Numbered from the stretch's first letter, positions 7,191 to 16,723 are shown. The stretch: 64,000 nt of DNA from Streptomyces monashensis (GCF_001866665.1 NZ_MLYO01000018.1:62001-126000); one strand, 5' to 3'. Program-made: numbers and translations. The notes: generated by a model from the sequence alone, not told the origin.

Positions 7191-8774
7191 GTGGCTCGAC
7201 ACGACCGGCTGTACCCGGAACCGACGGGCGAGGTGGGCATGAGTCTGTCCCTGCGCTTTGCCGCCGGATCGCACAAGGGCATGATCCGGGAGGGCAACGA
7301 GGACTCCGGTTACGCCGGGCCGCGGCTGCTCGCGATCGCCGACGGTATGGGCGGTCAGGCGGCCGGTGAGGTCGCCTCCTCGGAGGTCATCTCCACCCTG
7401 GTCTCGCTCGACGACGACGTGCCCGGCTCCGACATCCTCACCTCGCTCGGCGTCGCCGTGCAGCGCGCCAACGACCAGCTGCGCGCCATGGTCGAGGAGG
7501 ACCCCCAGCTCGAGGGCATGGGGACGACGCTGACCGCGCTGCTGTGGACCGGGCAGCGGCTCGGCATGGTGCACGTCGGCGACTCCCGCGCCTATCTGCT
7601 GCGTGACGGGGTGCTGACCCAGATCACGCAGGACCACACCTGGGTGCAGCGGCTCGTGGACGAGGGCCGGATCACCGAGGAGGAGGCGACCACGCATCCG
7701 CAGCGCTCGCTGCTGATGCGCGCCCTCGGCAGCAGCGAGCACGTCGAGCCCGACCTGTCGATCCGCGAGGTCCGGGCCGGCGACCGCTATCTGATCTGTT
7801 CCGACGGGCTCTCCGGCGTCGTCTCCCACCAGACGATGGAGGAGACCCTCGCCAGCTACCAGGGCCCGCAGGAGACCGTGCAGGAGCTGATCCAGCTCGC
7901 GCTGCGCGGCGGCGGCCCGGACAACATCACGGTCATCATCGCGGACGTGCTGGACCTGGACACCGGCGACACCCTCGCCGGGCAGCTGTCCGACCAGCCG
8001 GTGGTGGTCGGCGCGGTCGCCGAGAACCAGCACCACCTGCACGACAACGGCATCATGCAGACCCCGGCCGGCCGCGCCTCGCACCTGGGCCGCCAGGGGC
8101 ACGGCGGCGGCGAGTTCGGCCCGCCCGGCTCCGGCGACACCGACGGGTACGTCCCGACGGGCGGCTTCGCCGACTACGCCGAGGGCGACTTCACCAAGCC
8201 GCGCAGGCGCGGCTGGCTGAAGGGAACGCTGTACGGCGCGCTCGCGCTCGCCGTGATCGGCGGCGGCCTCTACGGCGGCTACCGCTGGACGCAGACGCAG
8301 TACTACGTCGGCACCAAGGACGAGCACGTGGCGCTGTACCGCGGCATCAGCCAGGATCTGGCCTGGGTGTCGCTGTCGAAGGTGGAGAAGGACCACCCCG
8401 AGATCGAACTCAAGTACCTGCCGCCGTACCAGCAGCAGCAGGTCAAGAACACGATCGCGGCGGGCGGTCTCCAGCAGGCCGAGACGAAGATCGAGGCGCT
8501 GTCGGTGCAGGCCTCCGCGTGCAGGAAGCAGGCGGAGCGCACGGCCGCGGAGTCGCAGAAGAACGCGAAGACGGGCCAGGGCGAGGCCGGGGGCACCACG
8601 GGAACCACCCGTACCTCCGTCGCGTCCAAGGCGACACCGACGCCGCACCCATCCGGTTCGGCGCCCGCTTCGAAGAACTCTTCGAAGCCGCCGACCGCGT
8701 CCGCCACTCCCAACCCCGGCCCGAGCCTCTCCGAGGATGAGCAGAAGGTCGTCGATCAGTGCGGCAAGCAGTAG
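7191..8774 (+). CDS. pstP: PstP: PP2C-type Ser/Thr protein phosphatase
   Basis: A 527-residue membrane phosphatase. The N-terminal PP2C domain (about 15-255) has the metal-binding motifs NEDSGY, ADGMGGQAAGE, GDSRAYLLR, SDGLSG and GGPDNITVI. A basic patch leads into a transmembrane helix near residue 345 (LYGALALAVIGGGLYGGY), followed by an extracellular domain ending in a Ser/Thr/Pro-rich tail. It removes phosphates from PknB and its substrates. GTG 7191 has a GGAGG site 9 bp upstream; ATG 7239, 16 codons later, also has GAGGTGG and is a real alternative. Confidence 0.93.
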   Translation: MARHDRLYPEPTGEVGMSLSLRFAAGSHKGMIREGNEDSGYAGPRLLAIADGMGGQAAGEVASSEVISTLVSLDDDVPGSDILTSLGVAVQRANDQLRAMVEEDPQLEGMGTTLTALLWTGQRLGMVHVGDSRAYLLRDGVLTQITQDHTWVQRLVDEGRITEEEATTHPQRSLLMRALGSSEHVEPDLSIREVRAGDRYLICSDGLSGVVSHQTMEETLASYQGPQETVQELIQLALRGGGPDNITVIIADVLDLDTGDTLAGQLSDQPVVVGAVAENQHHLHDNGIMQTPAGRASHLGRQGHGGGEFGPPGSGDTDGYVPTGGFADYAEGDFTKPRRRGWLKGTLYGALALAVIGGGLYGGYRWTQTQYYVGTKDEHVALYRGISQDLAWVSLSKVEKDHPEIELKYLPPYQQQQVKNTIAAGGLQQAETKIEALSVQASACRKQAERTAAESQKNAKTGQGEAGGTTGTTRTSVASKATPTPHPSGSAPASKNSSKPPTASATPNPGPSLSEDEQKVVDQCGKQ

Positions 8775-8801
8775 CCCCGCCGCGAGAGGCCCTGTCACAC
8801 G

Positions 8802-10247
8802 ATGAGCAGTACGACTAACCCGCCGACACATCACACGTCCACGATCGGCGCGATCGGCGCGCCGAGCCGGCGCAACACCGAGCTGGCCCTGTTGGTCTTC
8901 GCCGTGGTCATCCCGGTGTTCGCCTACGCCAACGTGGGTCTGGCCATCGACGGCAAGGTGCCCGCCGGGCTGCTGGCCTACGGCCTCGGCCTCGCGCTGC
9001 TGGCCGGTGTCGCCCATCTCGTCGTACGGAAGTTCGCGCCGTACGCCGACCCGCTGCTGCTGCCGCTGGCCACCCTGCTCAACGGGCTCGGCCTGGTCGC
9101 CATCTGGCGGCTGGACCAGTCCAAGCTGCTCCAGCAGATCCACGTCGCGGGCGGCAAGGCCACCAACCAGCTGCTGTACACGGCGATGGGCATCGCGCTG
9201 TTCGTCGCGGTGCTGATCCTCCTCAAGGATCACCGCACGCTCCAGCGCTACACCTACATCTCCATGGCGACGGCGCTGGTCCTGCTGCTGCTGCCGCTGG
9301 TGCCGGGCCTGGGCGCCGACGTCTACGGCGCGAAGATCTGGATCTCGGTCGGCAGTTTCACCATCCAGCCCGGTGAGTTCGCCAAGATCGTGCTGGCGGT
9401 GTTCTTCGCCGGCTATCTGATGGTGAAGCGGGACGCGCTGGCGCTCGCCAGCCGCCGTTTCATGGGGATGTACCTGCCGCGCGGCCGTGACCTCGGCCCG
9501 ATCCTCGTCGTGTGGGCGATCTCGATCCTCATCCTGGTCTTCGAGACCGACCTCGGTACGTCGCTGCTGTTCTTCGGCATGTTCGTGATCATGCTGTACG
9601 TCGCCACCGAGCGGACCAGCTGGATCGTCTTCGGTCTGCTGATGTCGGCGGTCGGCGCCGTCGGTGTGGCGAGCTTCGAGCCGCACATCCAGGTGCGTGT
9701 CCAGGCCTGGCTCGACCCGATGCACGAGTACGTGCTCAGCCGCACCCCGGGCGTCACCGGCGTGCACTCCGACCAGCTCCAGCAGGCGCTGTGGGCGTTC
9801 GGCTCGGGCGGCACCCTGGGCACCGGATGGGGCCAGGGCCATTCGGAGCTGATCCGGTTCGCCGCCAACTCCGACTTCATCTTCGCCACCTTCGGCGAGG
9901 AGCTGGGCCTGGCCGGTGTCATGGCGATCCTGCTGGTCTACGGCCTGATCGCCGAGCGTGGCATCCGTACCGCGCTGGCCGCCCGCGACCCGTTCGGCAA
10001 GCTGCTCGCCGTGGGCCTGTCCGGTGGCTTCGCGCTCCAGGTCTTCGTCGTGGCCGGCGGTGTGATGGGTCTCATCCCGCTGACCGGTATGACGATGCCG
10101 TTCCTCGCCTACGGCGGTTCCTCCGTGATCGCGAACTGGGCCCTGATCGGCATCCTGATCCGGATCAGCGACACCGCGCGCCGCCCGGCGCCCGCCCCCG
10201 CCGCCAACCCCGACGCCGAGATGACCCAGGTGGTCCGCCCGTCATGA
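8802..10247 (+). CDS. rodA: RodA/FtsW-type SEDS peptidoglycan glycosyltransferase
   Basis: 481 residues and about 12 transmembrane helices of the SEDS family, which polymerise lipid II into glycan strands outside the membrane. Family motifs include KIWISVGSFTIQPGEFAKI in the middle and a C-terminal GLIPLTGMTMPFLAYGGSS segment. A 25-residue cytoplasmic N-terminus precedes the first helix. The stop overlaps the pbpA start (ATGA), the usual coupling between a SEDS polymerase and its class B PBP partner. The equivalent mycobacterial gene is rodA; whether it serves elongation or sporulation here cannot be told from sequence. Confidence 0.93.
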   Translation: MSSTTNPPTHHTSTIGAIGAPSRRNTELALLVFAVVIPVFAYANVGLAIDGKVPAGLLAYGLGLALLAGVAHLVVRKFAPYADPLLLPLATLLNGLGLVAIWRLDQSKLLQQIHVAGGKATNQLLYTAMGIALFVAVLILLKDHRTLQRYTYISMATALVLLLLPLVPGLGADVYGAKIWISVGSFTIQPGEFAKIVLAVFFAGYLMVKRDALALASRRFMGMYLPRGRDLGPILVVWAISILILVFETDLGTSLLFFGMFVIMLYVATERTSWIVFGLLMSAVGAVGVASFEPHIQVRVQAWLDPMHEYVLSRTPGVTGVHSDQLQQALWAFGSGGTLGTGWGQGHSELIRFAANSDFIFATFGEELGLAGVMAILLVYGLIAERGIRTALAARDPFGKLLAVGLSGGFALQVFVVAGGVMGLIPLTGMTMPFLAYGGSSVIANWALIGILIRISDTARRPAPAPAANPDAEMTQVVRPS

Positions 10248-11722
10248 ACAAACCCCTGCGCCGGATCGCGATCTTCTGCGGCATCCTCGTGATGGCCCTG
10301 CTGATCCGCGACAACTGGCTCCAGTACGTCCAGGCAGACTCCCTGCGCACCAACACGAACAACCGCCGGGTCGCCATCGAGCGGTACGCGACCCCGCGCG
10401 GCGACATCATCGTCGACGGCAACCCGATAACGGGCTCCGTCGAGGCCAAGCACGGCGACTTCAAGTACAAGCGGACCTACAAGAACGGGGCCATGTGGGC
10501 CCCCGTCACCGGCTACTCCTCGCAGGCCTTCGGCTCCACCCAGCTGGAGAGCATCGACGACGGCATCCTCAGCGGCACCGACGACCGGCTCTTCTTCCGC
10601 AACACCCTGGACATGATCACGGGCAAGCAGAAGCAGGGCGGCAACGTCGTCACCACGCTGAACCAGGCCGCGCAGACGGCGGCGTTCAACGGTCTGAAGG
10701 CGCAGGGCGGCAAGGGCGCGGTCGTCGCGCTGGAGCCGTCCACCGGCAAGATCCTGGCGCTGGCCTCCTACCCGTCGTACGACCCGTCGTCCTTCGCCGG
10801 CAACTCCACGGACGTGGACTCCAAGAACTGGACCAAGCTCCAGAAGAGCAACGACCCGGCCGACCCGATGCTGAACCGGGCGCTGCGCGAGACCTACCCG
10901 CCGGGCTCCACCTTCAAGGTGGTCACGGCGGCGGCCGCGCTGGAGAACGGGCTGTACACCTCGGCCGACACCGCGACGAACTCGCCGCTGCCGTGGGTCA
11001 TGCCGGGCACGACGACGCCGCTGAAGAACGAGGGCAACATCCCCTGCAAGGACGCCACGTTGCGGGCCGCCCTCCAGTACTCCTGCAACTCGGTCTTCGG
11101 CAAGATCGGCGCCGACCTCGGCAACGCCAAGATGCTGGCGGAGGCGAAGAAGTTCGGCTTCGACTCGCCGCAGGACACGCCGGTCCGCGCCTACCCCTCG
11201 GTGTTCTCCGACAAGATGAACGCGTCGCAGACCGCGCTGTCCTCCATCGGCCAGTTCAACACCGCCGCGACGCCGCTCCAGATGGCGATGGTCGCCTCGG
11301 CGGTCGCCAACGACGGCAAGCTGATGAAGCCGTACATGGTGGACAAGCTCCAGTCGTCCAACCTCGACACGGTCTCGCAGACCCAGCCGGAGCAGCTGAG
11401 CCAGCCGCTGTCCTCGAAGAACGCGCAGATCCTGCAGGACATGATGAAGACGGTGGTCGAGCAGGGCACCGGCACGAACGCCAAGATCAACGGCATCACG
11501 GTCGGCGGCAAGACCGGTACCGCGCAGCACGGTGTGGCCAACAGCGCCAACCCGTACGCGTGGTTCATCTCCTTCGCCAAGCTGCCCGACGGCAGCTCGC
11601 CGGTGGCGGTGGCCGTGGTCATCGAGGACAACAGCGCCAACCGTGACGACATCTCCGGTGGCGGTCTGGCCGCGCCGATCGCCAAGAGCGTCATGCAGGC
11701 GGTCATCCAGTCGAAGAAGTGA
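10244..11722 (+). CDS. pbpA: PbpA: class B penicillin-binding protein
   Basis: A 492-residue class B PBP. One N-terminal transmembrane helix (about 7-25) is followed by a pedestal domain (RGDIIVDG motif near 52) and a transpeptidase domain with all catalytic motifs: S222-T-F-K225 (nucleophile), S280-C-N, and K423-T-G. It cross-links peptidoglycan together with the preceding SEDS protein, whose stop codon it overlaps by four bases. Length and motif spacing match PbpA of other actinobacteria. In mycobacteria PbpA is a PknB substrate, and pknB follows here after 173 bp. Confidence 0.94.
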   Translation: MNKPLRRIAIFCGILVMALLIRDNWLQYVQADSLRTNTNNRRVAIERYATPRGDIIVDGNPITGSVEAKHGDFKYKRTYKNGAMWAPVTGYSSQAFGSTQLESIDDGILSGTDDRLFFRNTLDMITGKQKQGGNVVTTLNQAAQTAAFNGLKAQGGKGAVVALEPSTGKILALASYPSYDPSSFAGNSTDVDSKNWTKLQKSNDPADPMLNRALRETYPPGSTFKVVTAAAALENGLYTSADTATNSPLPWVMPGTTTPLKNEGNIPCKDATLRAALQYSCNSVFGKIGADLGNAKMLAEAKKFGFDSPQDTPVRAYPSVFSDKMNASQTALSSIGQFNTAATPLQMAMVASAVANDGKLMKPYMVDKLQSSNLDTVSQTQPEQLSQPLSSKNAQILQDMMKTVVEQGTGTNAKINGITVGGKTGTAQHGVANSANPYAWFISFAKLPDGSSPVAVAVVIEDNSANRDDISGGGLAAPIAKSVMQAVIQSKK

Positions 11723-11895
11723 CCCCCATCACGTCTTCTTCACAACGTTGCACGTTGCGATACCGGTCCTGTATCGGGTTCCGGGCTTGGCCAGGTCACA
11801 CAAAGCGAGCCGGGTACGGTAGGCCCGGACGGCAGCCTCCGGCGGCGCACGAGACGTGCGCGGCCGGGACCGACGGAGAGGGCTGGTAGGTAGCT

Positions 11896-13884
11896 ATGGA
11901 AGAGCCGCGTCGCCTCGGCGGCCGGTACGAACTGGGCCAGGTGCTCGGTCGTGGTGGCATGGCGGAGGTCTACCTCGCGCATGACACCCGTCTCGGCCGC
12001 ACCGTGGCAGTGAAGACCTTGCGCGCCGACCTGGCACGCGACCCTTCCTTCCAGGCTCGGTTCCGCCGGGAGGCCCAGTCGGCCGCCTCGCTCAACCATC
12101 CCGCGATCGTCGCGGTCTACGACACGGGCGAGGACTACATCGACGGGGTCTCGATCCCGTACATCGTGATGGAGTACGTCGACGGCTCCACGCTCCGTGA
12201 GCTTCTTCACTCCGGTCGCAAGCTCCTGCCGGAGCGCGCGATGGAGATGACCGTCGGCATCCTCCAGGGCCTGGAGTACGCCCACCGCAACGGCATCGTG
12301 CACCGTGACATCAAGCCGGCGAACGTCATGCTGACGCGCAACGGCCAGGTCAAGGTGATGGACTTCGGCATCGCCCGCGCCATGGGCGACTCCGGCATGA
12401 CGATGACGCAGACGGCCGCGGTCATCGGCACGGCCCAGTACCTCTCGCCGGAGCAGGCGAAGGGCGAGCAGGTCGACGCCCGCTCGGACCTCTATTCGAC
12501 CGGCTGTCTCCTCTACGAGCTGCTGACGGTACGGCCGCCGTTCGTCGGCGACTCCCCGGTGGCCGTGGCCTACCAGCATGTGCGCGAGGAGCCGCAGTCG
12601 CCGTCGGTCTTCGATCCCGAGATCACGCCCGAAATGGACGCGATCGTCCTGAAGGCACTGGTCAAGGACCCGAACTACCGCTATCAGTCGGCCGACGAGA
12701 TGCGCGTCGACATCGAGGCGTGCCTGGACGGCCAGCCGGTCGCGGCGACGGCCGCGCTGGGTGCGGTGGGCTACGGCGGCTACGGCGACGACCAGCCGAC
12801 GACGGCCCTGCGCCCCGACGCCGGCGGTCCCGCGGGGGCGACGACCGTCCTCCCGCCGATGAACCCGGACGACGGCGGCTACGGCTACGACGACTCCCCG
12901 GGCCGGCGGCGCCAGCAGCCGAAGAAGTCCCACACCTCCACGGTCCTCCTGGTGGTCGCGGGCGTGCTCGTCCTGATCGGCGCGATCCTGATCGGCAAGT
13001 GGGCGTTCAGCGGGAAGTCCGCCGACACCTTCGACGCCCCGAACTTCGTCGGCTCCACCTACGCCGACGCCCAGAAGATGGCGATCAACGCCGACCTGAA
13101 ACTGGGCACGCCCACCCGCAAACCCTGTGAGAACCAGCCGAAGAACTCGGTCTGCTCCCAGGACCCGGCGGCGGGCTCCCCGGTGAAGAAGGGCGACACG
13201 ATCACGCTGGTGGTGTCGACGGGGGCGCCGAAGGTCCAGGTTCCGGATGTCCGTGGCATCCAGTTCGACCAGGCCCAGTCCCAGCTGAAGGACAAGGGGT
13301 TCCAGGTCGACAGGAAGGACGTGGTGTCCACCCAGCCCGCGGGTGTCGTCACCGAGCAGGACCCCGCCGGCGGCGAGGAGAGGCAGAAGGGCTCCACGAT
13401 CACCCTCACCGTCGCCAAGGCGGAGGAGAAGGTGACCATCCCGGGCGACCTGGTCGGCAAGTCCTGTGACGACGCCAAGTCCGAGCTGACCCAGCTGGGC
13501 CTGACGCCGAGCTGCACCGACAGCCCGACCGCCGACCAGACCCAGAACGGCAAGGTCCTCTCGACCAACCCGGCGGCGGGCACGCAGGTCGCCAAGAACA
13601 CCGGCGTGGTGATCAACGTCGGCAAGTTCCAGGGCGGCCCGACGCAGGGTCAGGTCCCGAACGTCGTCGGTCAGCCCCTGAAGCAGGCCCAGCAGATCCT
13701 GCAGCAGGCCGGCTTCACGAACATCCAGGTCAACGGAGCCAACGACGACAAGGCGCGGGTCCTCGGGCAGTCCCCGCCACAGGGCACCCAGGCCGATCCG
13801 GCCAGCACCCAGATCGTGCTGACCACCATCGATGTCGGCGGCGGCAACGGCAACGGCGGCATCTTCGGCGGCAACAACGGCTGA
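11896..13884 (+). CDS. pknB: PknB: PASTA-domain Ser/Thr protein kinase
   Basis: 662 residues: a kinase domain (about 11-275) with VAVK40, H136-R-D138 and D156-F-G158, a juxtamembrane linker rich in Gly/Tyr/Asp, one transmembrane helix (about 348-370) and four extracellular PASTA repeats (about 376-655). The activation loop has threonines at 171 and 173, the same numbers as the two autophosphorylated threonines of M. tuberculosis PknB. PASTA repeats sense lipid II or muropeptides. It ends the growth operon; a hairpin terminator follows. The 173-bp gap after pbpA may hold an extra promoter. A Ser/Gly/Asn-rich tail closes the protein. Confidence 0.95.
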   Translation: MEEPRRLGGRYELGQVLGRGGMAEVYLAHDTRLGRTVAVKTLRADLARDPSFQARFRREAQSAASLNHPAIVAVYDTGEDYIDGVSIPYIVMEYVDGSTLRELLHSGRKLLPERAMEMTVGILQGLEYAHRNGIVHRDIKPANVMLTRNGQVKVMDFGIARAMGDSGMTMTQTAAVIGTAQYLSPEQAKGEQVDARSDLYSTGCLLYELLTVRPPFVGDSPVAVAYQHVREEPQSPSVFDPEITPEMDAIVLKALVKDPNYRYQSADEMRVDIEACLDGQPVAATAALGAVGYGGYGDDQPTTALRPDAGGPAGATTVLPPMNPDDGGYGYDDSPGRRRQQPKKSHTSTVLLVVAGVLVLIGAILIGKWAFSGKSADTFDAPNFVGSTYADAQKMAINADLKLGTPTRKPCENQPKNSVCSQDPAAGSPVKKGDTITLVVSTGAPKVQVPDVRGIQFDQAQSQLKDKGFQVDRKDVVSTQPAGVVTEQDPAGGEERQKGSTITLTVAKAEEKVTIPGDLVGKSCDDAKSELTQLGLTPSCTDSPTADQTQNGKVLSTNPAAGTQVAKNTGVVINVGKFQGGPTQGQVPNVVGQPLKQAQQILQQAGFTNIQVNGANDDKARVLGQSPPQGTQADPASTQIVLTTIDVGGGNGNGGIFGGNNG

Positions 13885-13907
13885 CCGGCACCGCCCCACC
13901 GCAGCGC

Positions 13908-13945
13908 GAAGGCCCCTCGGCTCCTCGGAGAGCCGAGGGGCCTTC
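13908..13945. terminator. Bidirectional terminator between pknB and sortase gene
   Basis: A perfect 15-bp stem (GAAGGCCCCTCGGCT / AGCCGAGGGGCCTTC) with an 8-base loop, between two convergent genes that end 24 and 8 bp away. Confidence 0.85.
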
Positions 13946-13952
13946 GTCGTCC

Positions 13953-14717
13953 TCAGCCCCGCAGTTCCTTCGGCGGCGTCCGCTCGCTGTCCACCTTCTG
14001 CACCCGGACCAGTTCGCCCCACACCACGTACCGGTACTCCGAGGTGTAGACCGGAGTGCAGGTCGTCAGGGTGATGTAGTGGCCCGGCTTCGTCCTGCCG
14101 GACTCCTTCGGGATCTGGGAGATGACCTTGACGTTGTACTTCGAGGTCTCGGGGAGGATCGAGTAGACCTTGTAGACGTACCAGTCGTCCCGGGTCTCGA
14201 AGACGATCGGGTCGCCCACCTTCAGCTTGTCGATGTTGTGGAACTTCGCGCCGTGGCCGTCGCGGTGCGCGGCGAGGGTGAGGTTGCCGTCCTTGCCGGT
14301 CATGGGCAGCGCGGCCTTGATCGGGTCGGTGTAGTAGCCGGCCACGCCGTCGTTGAGGACGTCGGTGCCCGTGCCCTTCTCGACCAGCACCTCGCCGTTC
14401 TTCATCGCGGGCACGTGCAGGAAGCCGATGCCGTCCTTGGTGTCCAGCGCGCCGGGGCCGGAGTCCTTCGACCCCTGCGACTGCGCCCAGTGCTGACGGA
14501 CCTTGTCGGCCCGTTTGTCCGCCTTGCGGTCCGCTATCACGTTCGTCCACCACAGGGAGTAGACGACGAACAGGGCGAGCAACAGCCCTGCCGTGATGAG
14601 GAGTTCACCGAAGACGCTGACCGCCGTCGCGATCCGTCCGGGACGCCGGCGGCGCGCGGCGGGCTCCGGCTCGGACGCGTCCGTGTGTTCTTCGGTCTCG
14701 TCGGCGGTCGCTGCCAC
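13953..14717 (-). CDS. Class E sortase
   Basis: 254 residues: a charged cytoplasmic N-terminus, a transmembrane helix (about 34-55) and a sortase domain with the catalytic His in LAAHRDGHG, Cys in LTTCTP and Arg in SEYRYVVWG. Class E sortases anchor LAxTG proteins, including the chaplins of aerial hyphae, to peptidoglycan. By gene order this matches the SrtE2 position of S. coelicolor, inferred from context rather than alignment. GTG at 14717 has a GAGGGAA site. It is the last gene of a six-gene operon and lies 56 bp after the next sortase gene. Confidence 0.9.
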   Translation of the reverse strand: MAATADETEEHTDASEPEPAARRRRPGRIATAVSVFGELLITAGLLLALFVVYSLWWTNVIADRKADKRADKVRQHWAQSQGSKDSGPGALDTKDGIGFLHVPAMKNGEVLVEKGTGTDVLNDGVAGYYTDPIKAALPMTGKDGNLTLAAHRDGHGAKFHNIDKLKVGDPIVFETRDDWYVYKVYSILPETSKYNVKVISQIPKESGRTKPGHYITLTTCTPVYTSEYRYVVWGELVRVQKVDSERTPPKELRG

Positions 14718-14773
14718 TGTTCCCTCTGCCCCTGTGTGATGAACCCTGCTCGATGAGCTCTCCTCGACGAGCC

Positions 14774-15868
14774 CTACTCGATGAGCGCGTCCGGCTTGCC
14801 CTCGCTGCGCGGGCGTTCCTGGACCATCTTGCCCCAGACGATCAGCCGGTACTTGCTGGTGAACTCCGGCGTGCAGGTGGTGAGCGTGATGTAGCGGCCG
14901 GGCTGTGTGAACCCGGAGCCCCTCGGGATCGGGTCCAGCACGCTGGTGTTGGACGGCGAGGTCACCGGAAGCGTCGACGTCACCTTGTACACGTAGTACG
15001 TGTCCTGCGTCTCGACCACGACCGCGTCGCCGGCGGCGAGCCTGTTGATGTACCGGAACGGTTCACCATGGGTGTTGCGGTGCGCCGCGAGCCCGAAGTT
15101 ACCGGTCTTGGCGTCCGGCATCGCCGTCTTCAGCGGCGCCTCGCCGTAGTGCCCGACCATGCCCTTGTCGAGCACCTTCGCGTTGCTGACGCCCTCCGCG
15201 ATCGGCGCCACCACGTCCAGCTTGGGAATGTGCAGGATGGCGAAGCCCTGGCCCGGCGCGAAGACGCCCGGGTTGCGCTTGCCGCTCGCCCAGTCGTCCT
15301 GGAGCTGGTGCGCCTCGCTGCCGGCCTGGGCGTGCGCGCGGACGTTGGTCCACCACAGCTGGTAGGTGACGAACAGCAGCATCAGCACGCCGGTGGTGAT
15401 GAACACCTCGCCGATCGCCCGGCTCGCGAGCACGCCCGGGGACGGCTTGCGCAGCCGCGCCTGCCGCCGGGCCTCCACCCGGGACAGCGGCCGCTCCGGC
15501 TCCTCCGGGGTCGCCGTGGCGGACGCGCTCTCCCGGCCACCGCCGTGCCGACCGCCGCCACGCCCCCCGCCCCGGCGCTTCGCGGCCTTTCTGCGGGCCG
15601 CACGCCCGCCGGTCGCGGTTTCGGACGCGGTGGAGGCCGAAGAGGCCGCAGAGCCGCGTACAGGCTCGCCCGGCGGGCCGGCCAGCGGATCGAGGGCCGG
15701 ATCGGGGACCCGCAGCGCCATCGTCTCGTCGTCGAGGGGGTCGCGGTACGACTCCCCGTACGGTTCCTGCATCCCCTGCGCATCCCACGACCCGAGCGCA
15801 CCGGAAGCCTCGTACGACTGATCCCCGTACGAGGCATCGGTCTCGCGCTCCGGGCGCAGGGCGGTCAC
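14774..15868 (-). CDS. Class E sortase with long cytoplasmic N-terminus
   Basis: 364 residues. The first 145 are hydrophilic and disordered (Arg/Gly/Ala/Glu-rich). A transmembrane helix (about 153-173) and a sortase domain follow, with His in LAAHRNTHG, Cys in LTTCTP and Arg in SKYRLIVWG. By position it corresponds to SrtE1 of S. coelicolor. The GTG start overlaps the pabA stop codon (GTGA), so translation is probably coupled to a folate-pathway gene, an unusual pairing. The long N-terminal extension is missing from the two other sortases in this operon. Confidence 0.9.
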   Translation of the reverse strand: MTALRPERETDASYGDQSYEASGALGSWDAQGMQEPYGESYRDPLDDETMALRVPDPALDPLAGPPGEPVRGSAASSASTASETATGGRAARRKAAKRRGGGRGGGRHGGGRESASATATPEEPERPLSRVEARRQARLRKPSPGVLASRAIGEVFITTGVLMLLFVTYQLWWTNVRAHAQAGSEAHQLQDDWASGKRNPGVFAPGQGFAILHIPKLDVVAPIAEGVSNAKVLDKGMVGHYGEAPLKTAMPDAKTGNFGLAAHRNTHGEPFRYINRLAAGDAVVVETQDTYYVYKVTSTLPVTSPSNTSVLDPIPRGSGFTQPGRYITLTTCTPEFTSKYRLIVWGKMVQERPRSEGKPDALIE

Positions 15869-16503
15869 GCCGTGGCCCTGCCCACCACCGGGGCGAGCCC
15901 CGCCGACCTCGCCACGGCACCCTGGTCGCCGCACTCCACCAGCCAGTTGGCCAGCATTCGGTGCCCGTGTTCGGTGAGCACCGACTCGGGGTGGAACTGC
16001 ACGCCCTCGACCGGCAGTTCACGGTGACGCAGGCCCATGATGATGCCGTCGTGGGTGCGGGCGGTCACCTCCAGCTCGGCCGGGACCGTGTCCGGCTCGG
16101 CGGCCAGCGAGTGGTACCGGGTCGCCGTGAAGGGGGAGGGCAGGCCCGCGAAGACGCCCTTACCCTCGTGCTCGACCGGGGAGGTCTTGCCGTGCAGCAG
16201 CTCGGGCGCCCGGTCCACGACACCGCCGTAGGCCACCTGCATCGACTGCATGCCGAGGCAGACGCCGAAGACGGGGACGCCGGTGGCCGCGCAGTGGCGG
16301 ACCATCTCGACGCACACCCCGGCCTGCTCCGGCGTGCCCGGGCCGGGCGAGAGCAGCACGCCGTCGAAACCGTCCTGGGCGTGCGAGGTCGACACCTCGT
16401 CGTTGCGCAGCACCTCGCACTCGGCGCCCAGCTGGTACAGGTACTGGACGAGGTTGAAGACGAAGCTGTCGTAGTTGTCGACGACGAGAATCCGCGCGCT
16501 CAC
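15865..16503 (-). CDS. pabA: Aminodeoxychorismate/anthranilate synthase component II
   Basis: A 212-residue class I glutamine amidotransferase with SPGPGTP, the nucleophile Cys in GVCLGMQ, and the His-Glu of QFHPES. It supplies ammonia to component I, which makes aminodeoxychorismate (folate) or anthranilate (tryptophan). The type II subunits of the two pathways cannot be separated by sequence alone and one may serve both; pabA is used because no trp gene is nearby. The same position in M. tuberculosis is trpG. The GTG start overlaps the stop of the small gene before it, and its stop overlaps the following sortase start. Confidence 0.88.
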   Translation of the reverse strand: MSARILVVDNYDSFVFNLVQYLYQLGAECEVLRNDEVSTSHAQDGFDGVLLSPGPGTPEQAGVCVEMVRHCAATGVPVFGVCLGMQSMQVAYGGVVDRAPELLHGKTSPVEHEGKGVFAGLPSPFTATRYHSLAAEPDTVPAELEVTARTHDGIIMGLRHRELPVEGVQFHPESVLTEHGHRMLANWLVECGDQGAVARSAGLAPVVGRATA

Positions 16504-16661
16504 TGGTTGTTCACCGTCACATCGTTGAAGGGCAGCAGCGGTTCGGCCCACGGGAAGACGTACTGGAACAGGACGTAGACCACGGCCAGGATCAATACGA
16601 GCGAGATGAACGCCCTCGCCCACGCGTTCCCCGGCAGATGCCGCCAGATCCAGCCGTACAT
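16500..16661 (-). CDS. Small single-helix membrane protein
   Basis: A 53-residue protein (MYGWIWRHLPG at its start) with one strongly hydrophobic helix at about 17-38 and a short polar tail ending in VTVNNQ. It starts 62 bp after the third sortase gene and its stop overlaps the pabA start by four bases (GTGA), which argues that it is really translated. The positive residues before the helix predict an inside N-terminus. I do not recognise a named family; a small subunit or adaptor for the sortase operon is only a guess. Confidence 0.65.
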   Translation of the reverse strand: MYGWIWRHLPGNAWARAFISLVLILAVVYVLFQYVFPWAEPLLPFNDVTVNNQ

Positions 16662-16723
16662 GCCGTTCCTTCCGTATCCCCACGGCACCTGACTCACGCC
16701 GTACGCCACCAGACTAACGGCGA

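Noticed and set aside
8322..8332. GCACGTGG and similar CACGTG sites in coding regions as parS
   Set aside because: Only the central six bases match; the flanking GTTT/AAAC arms needed by ParB are absent.
7101..9842. A 913-codon minus-strand open frame opposite pstP and rodA
   Set aside because: Antisense shadow of two conserved genes.
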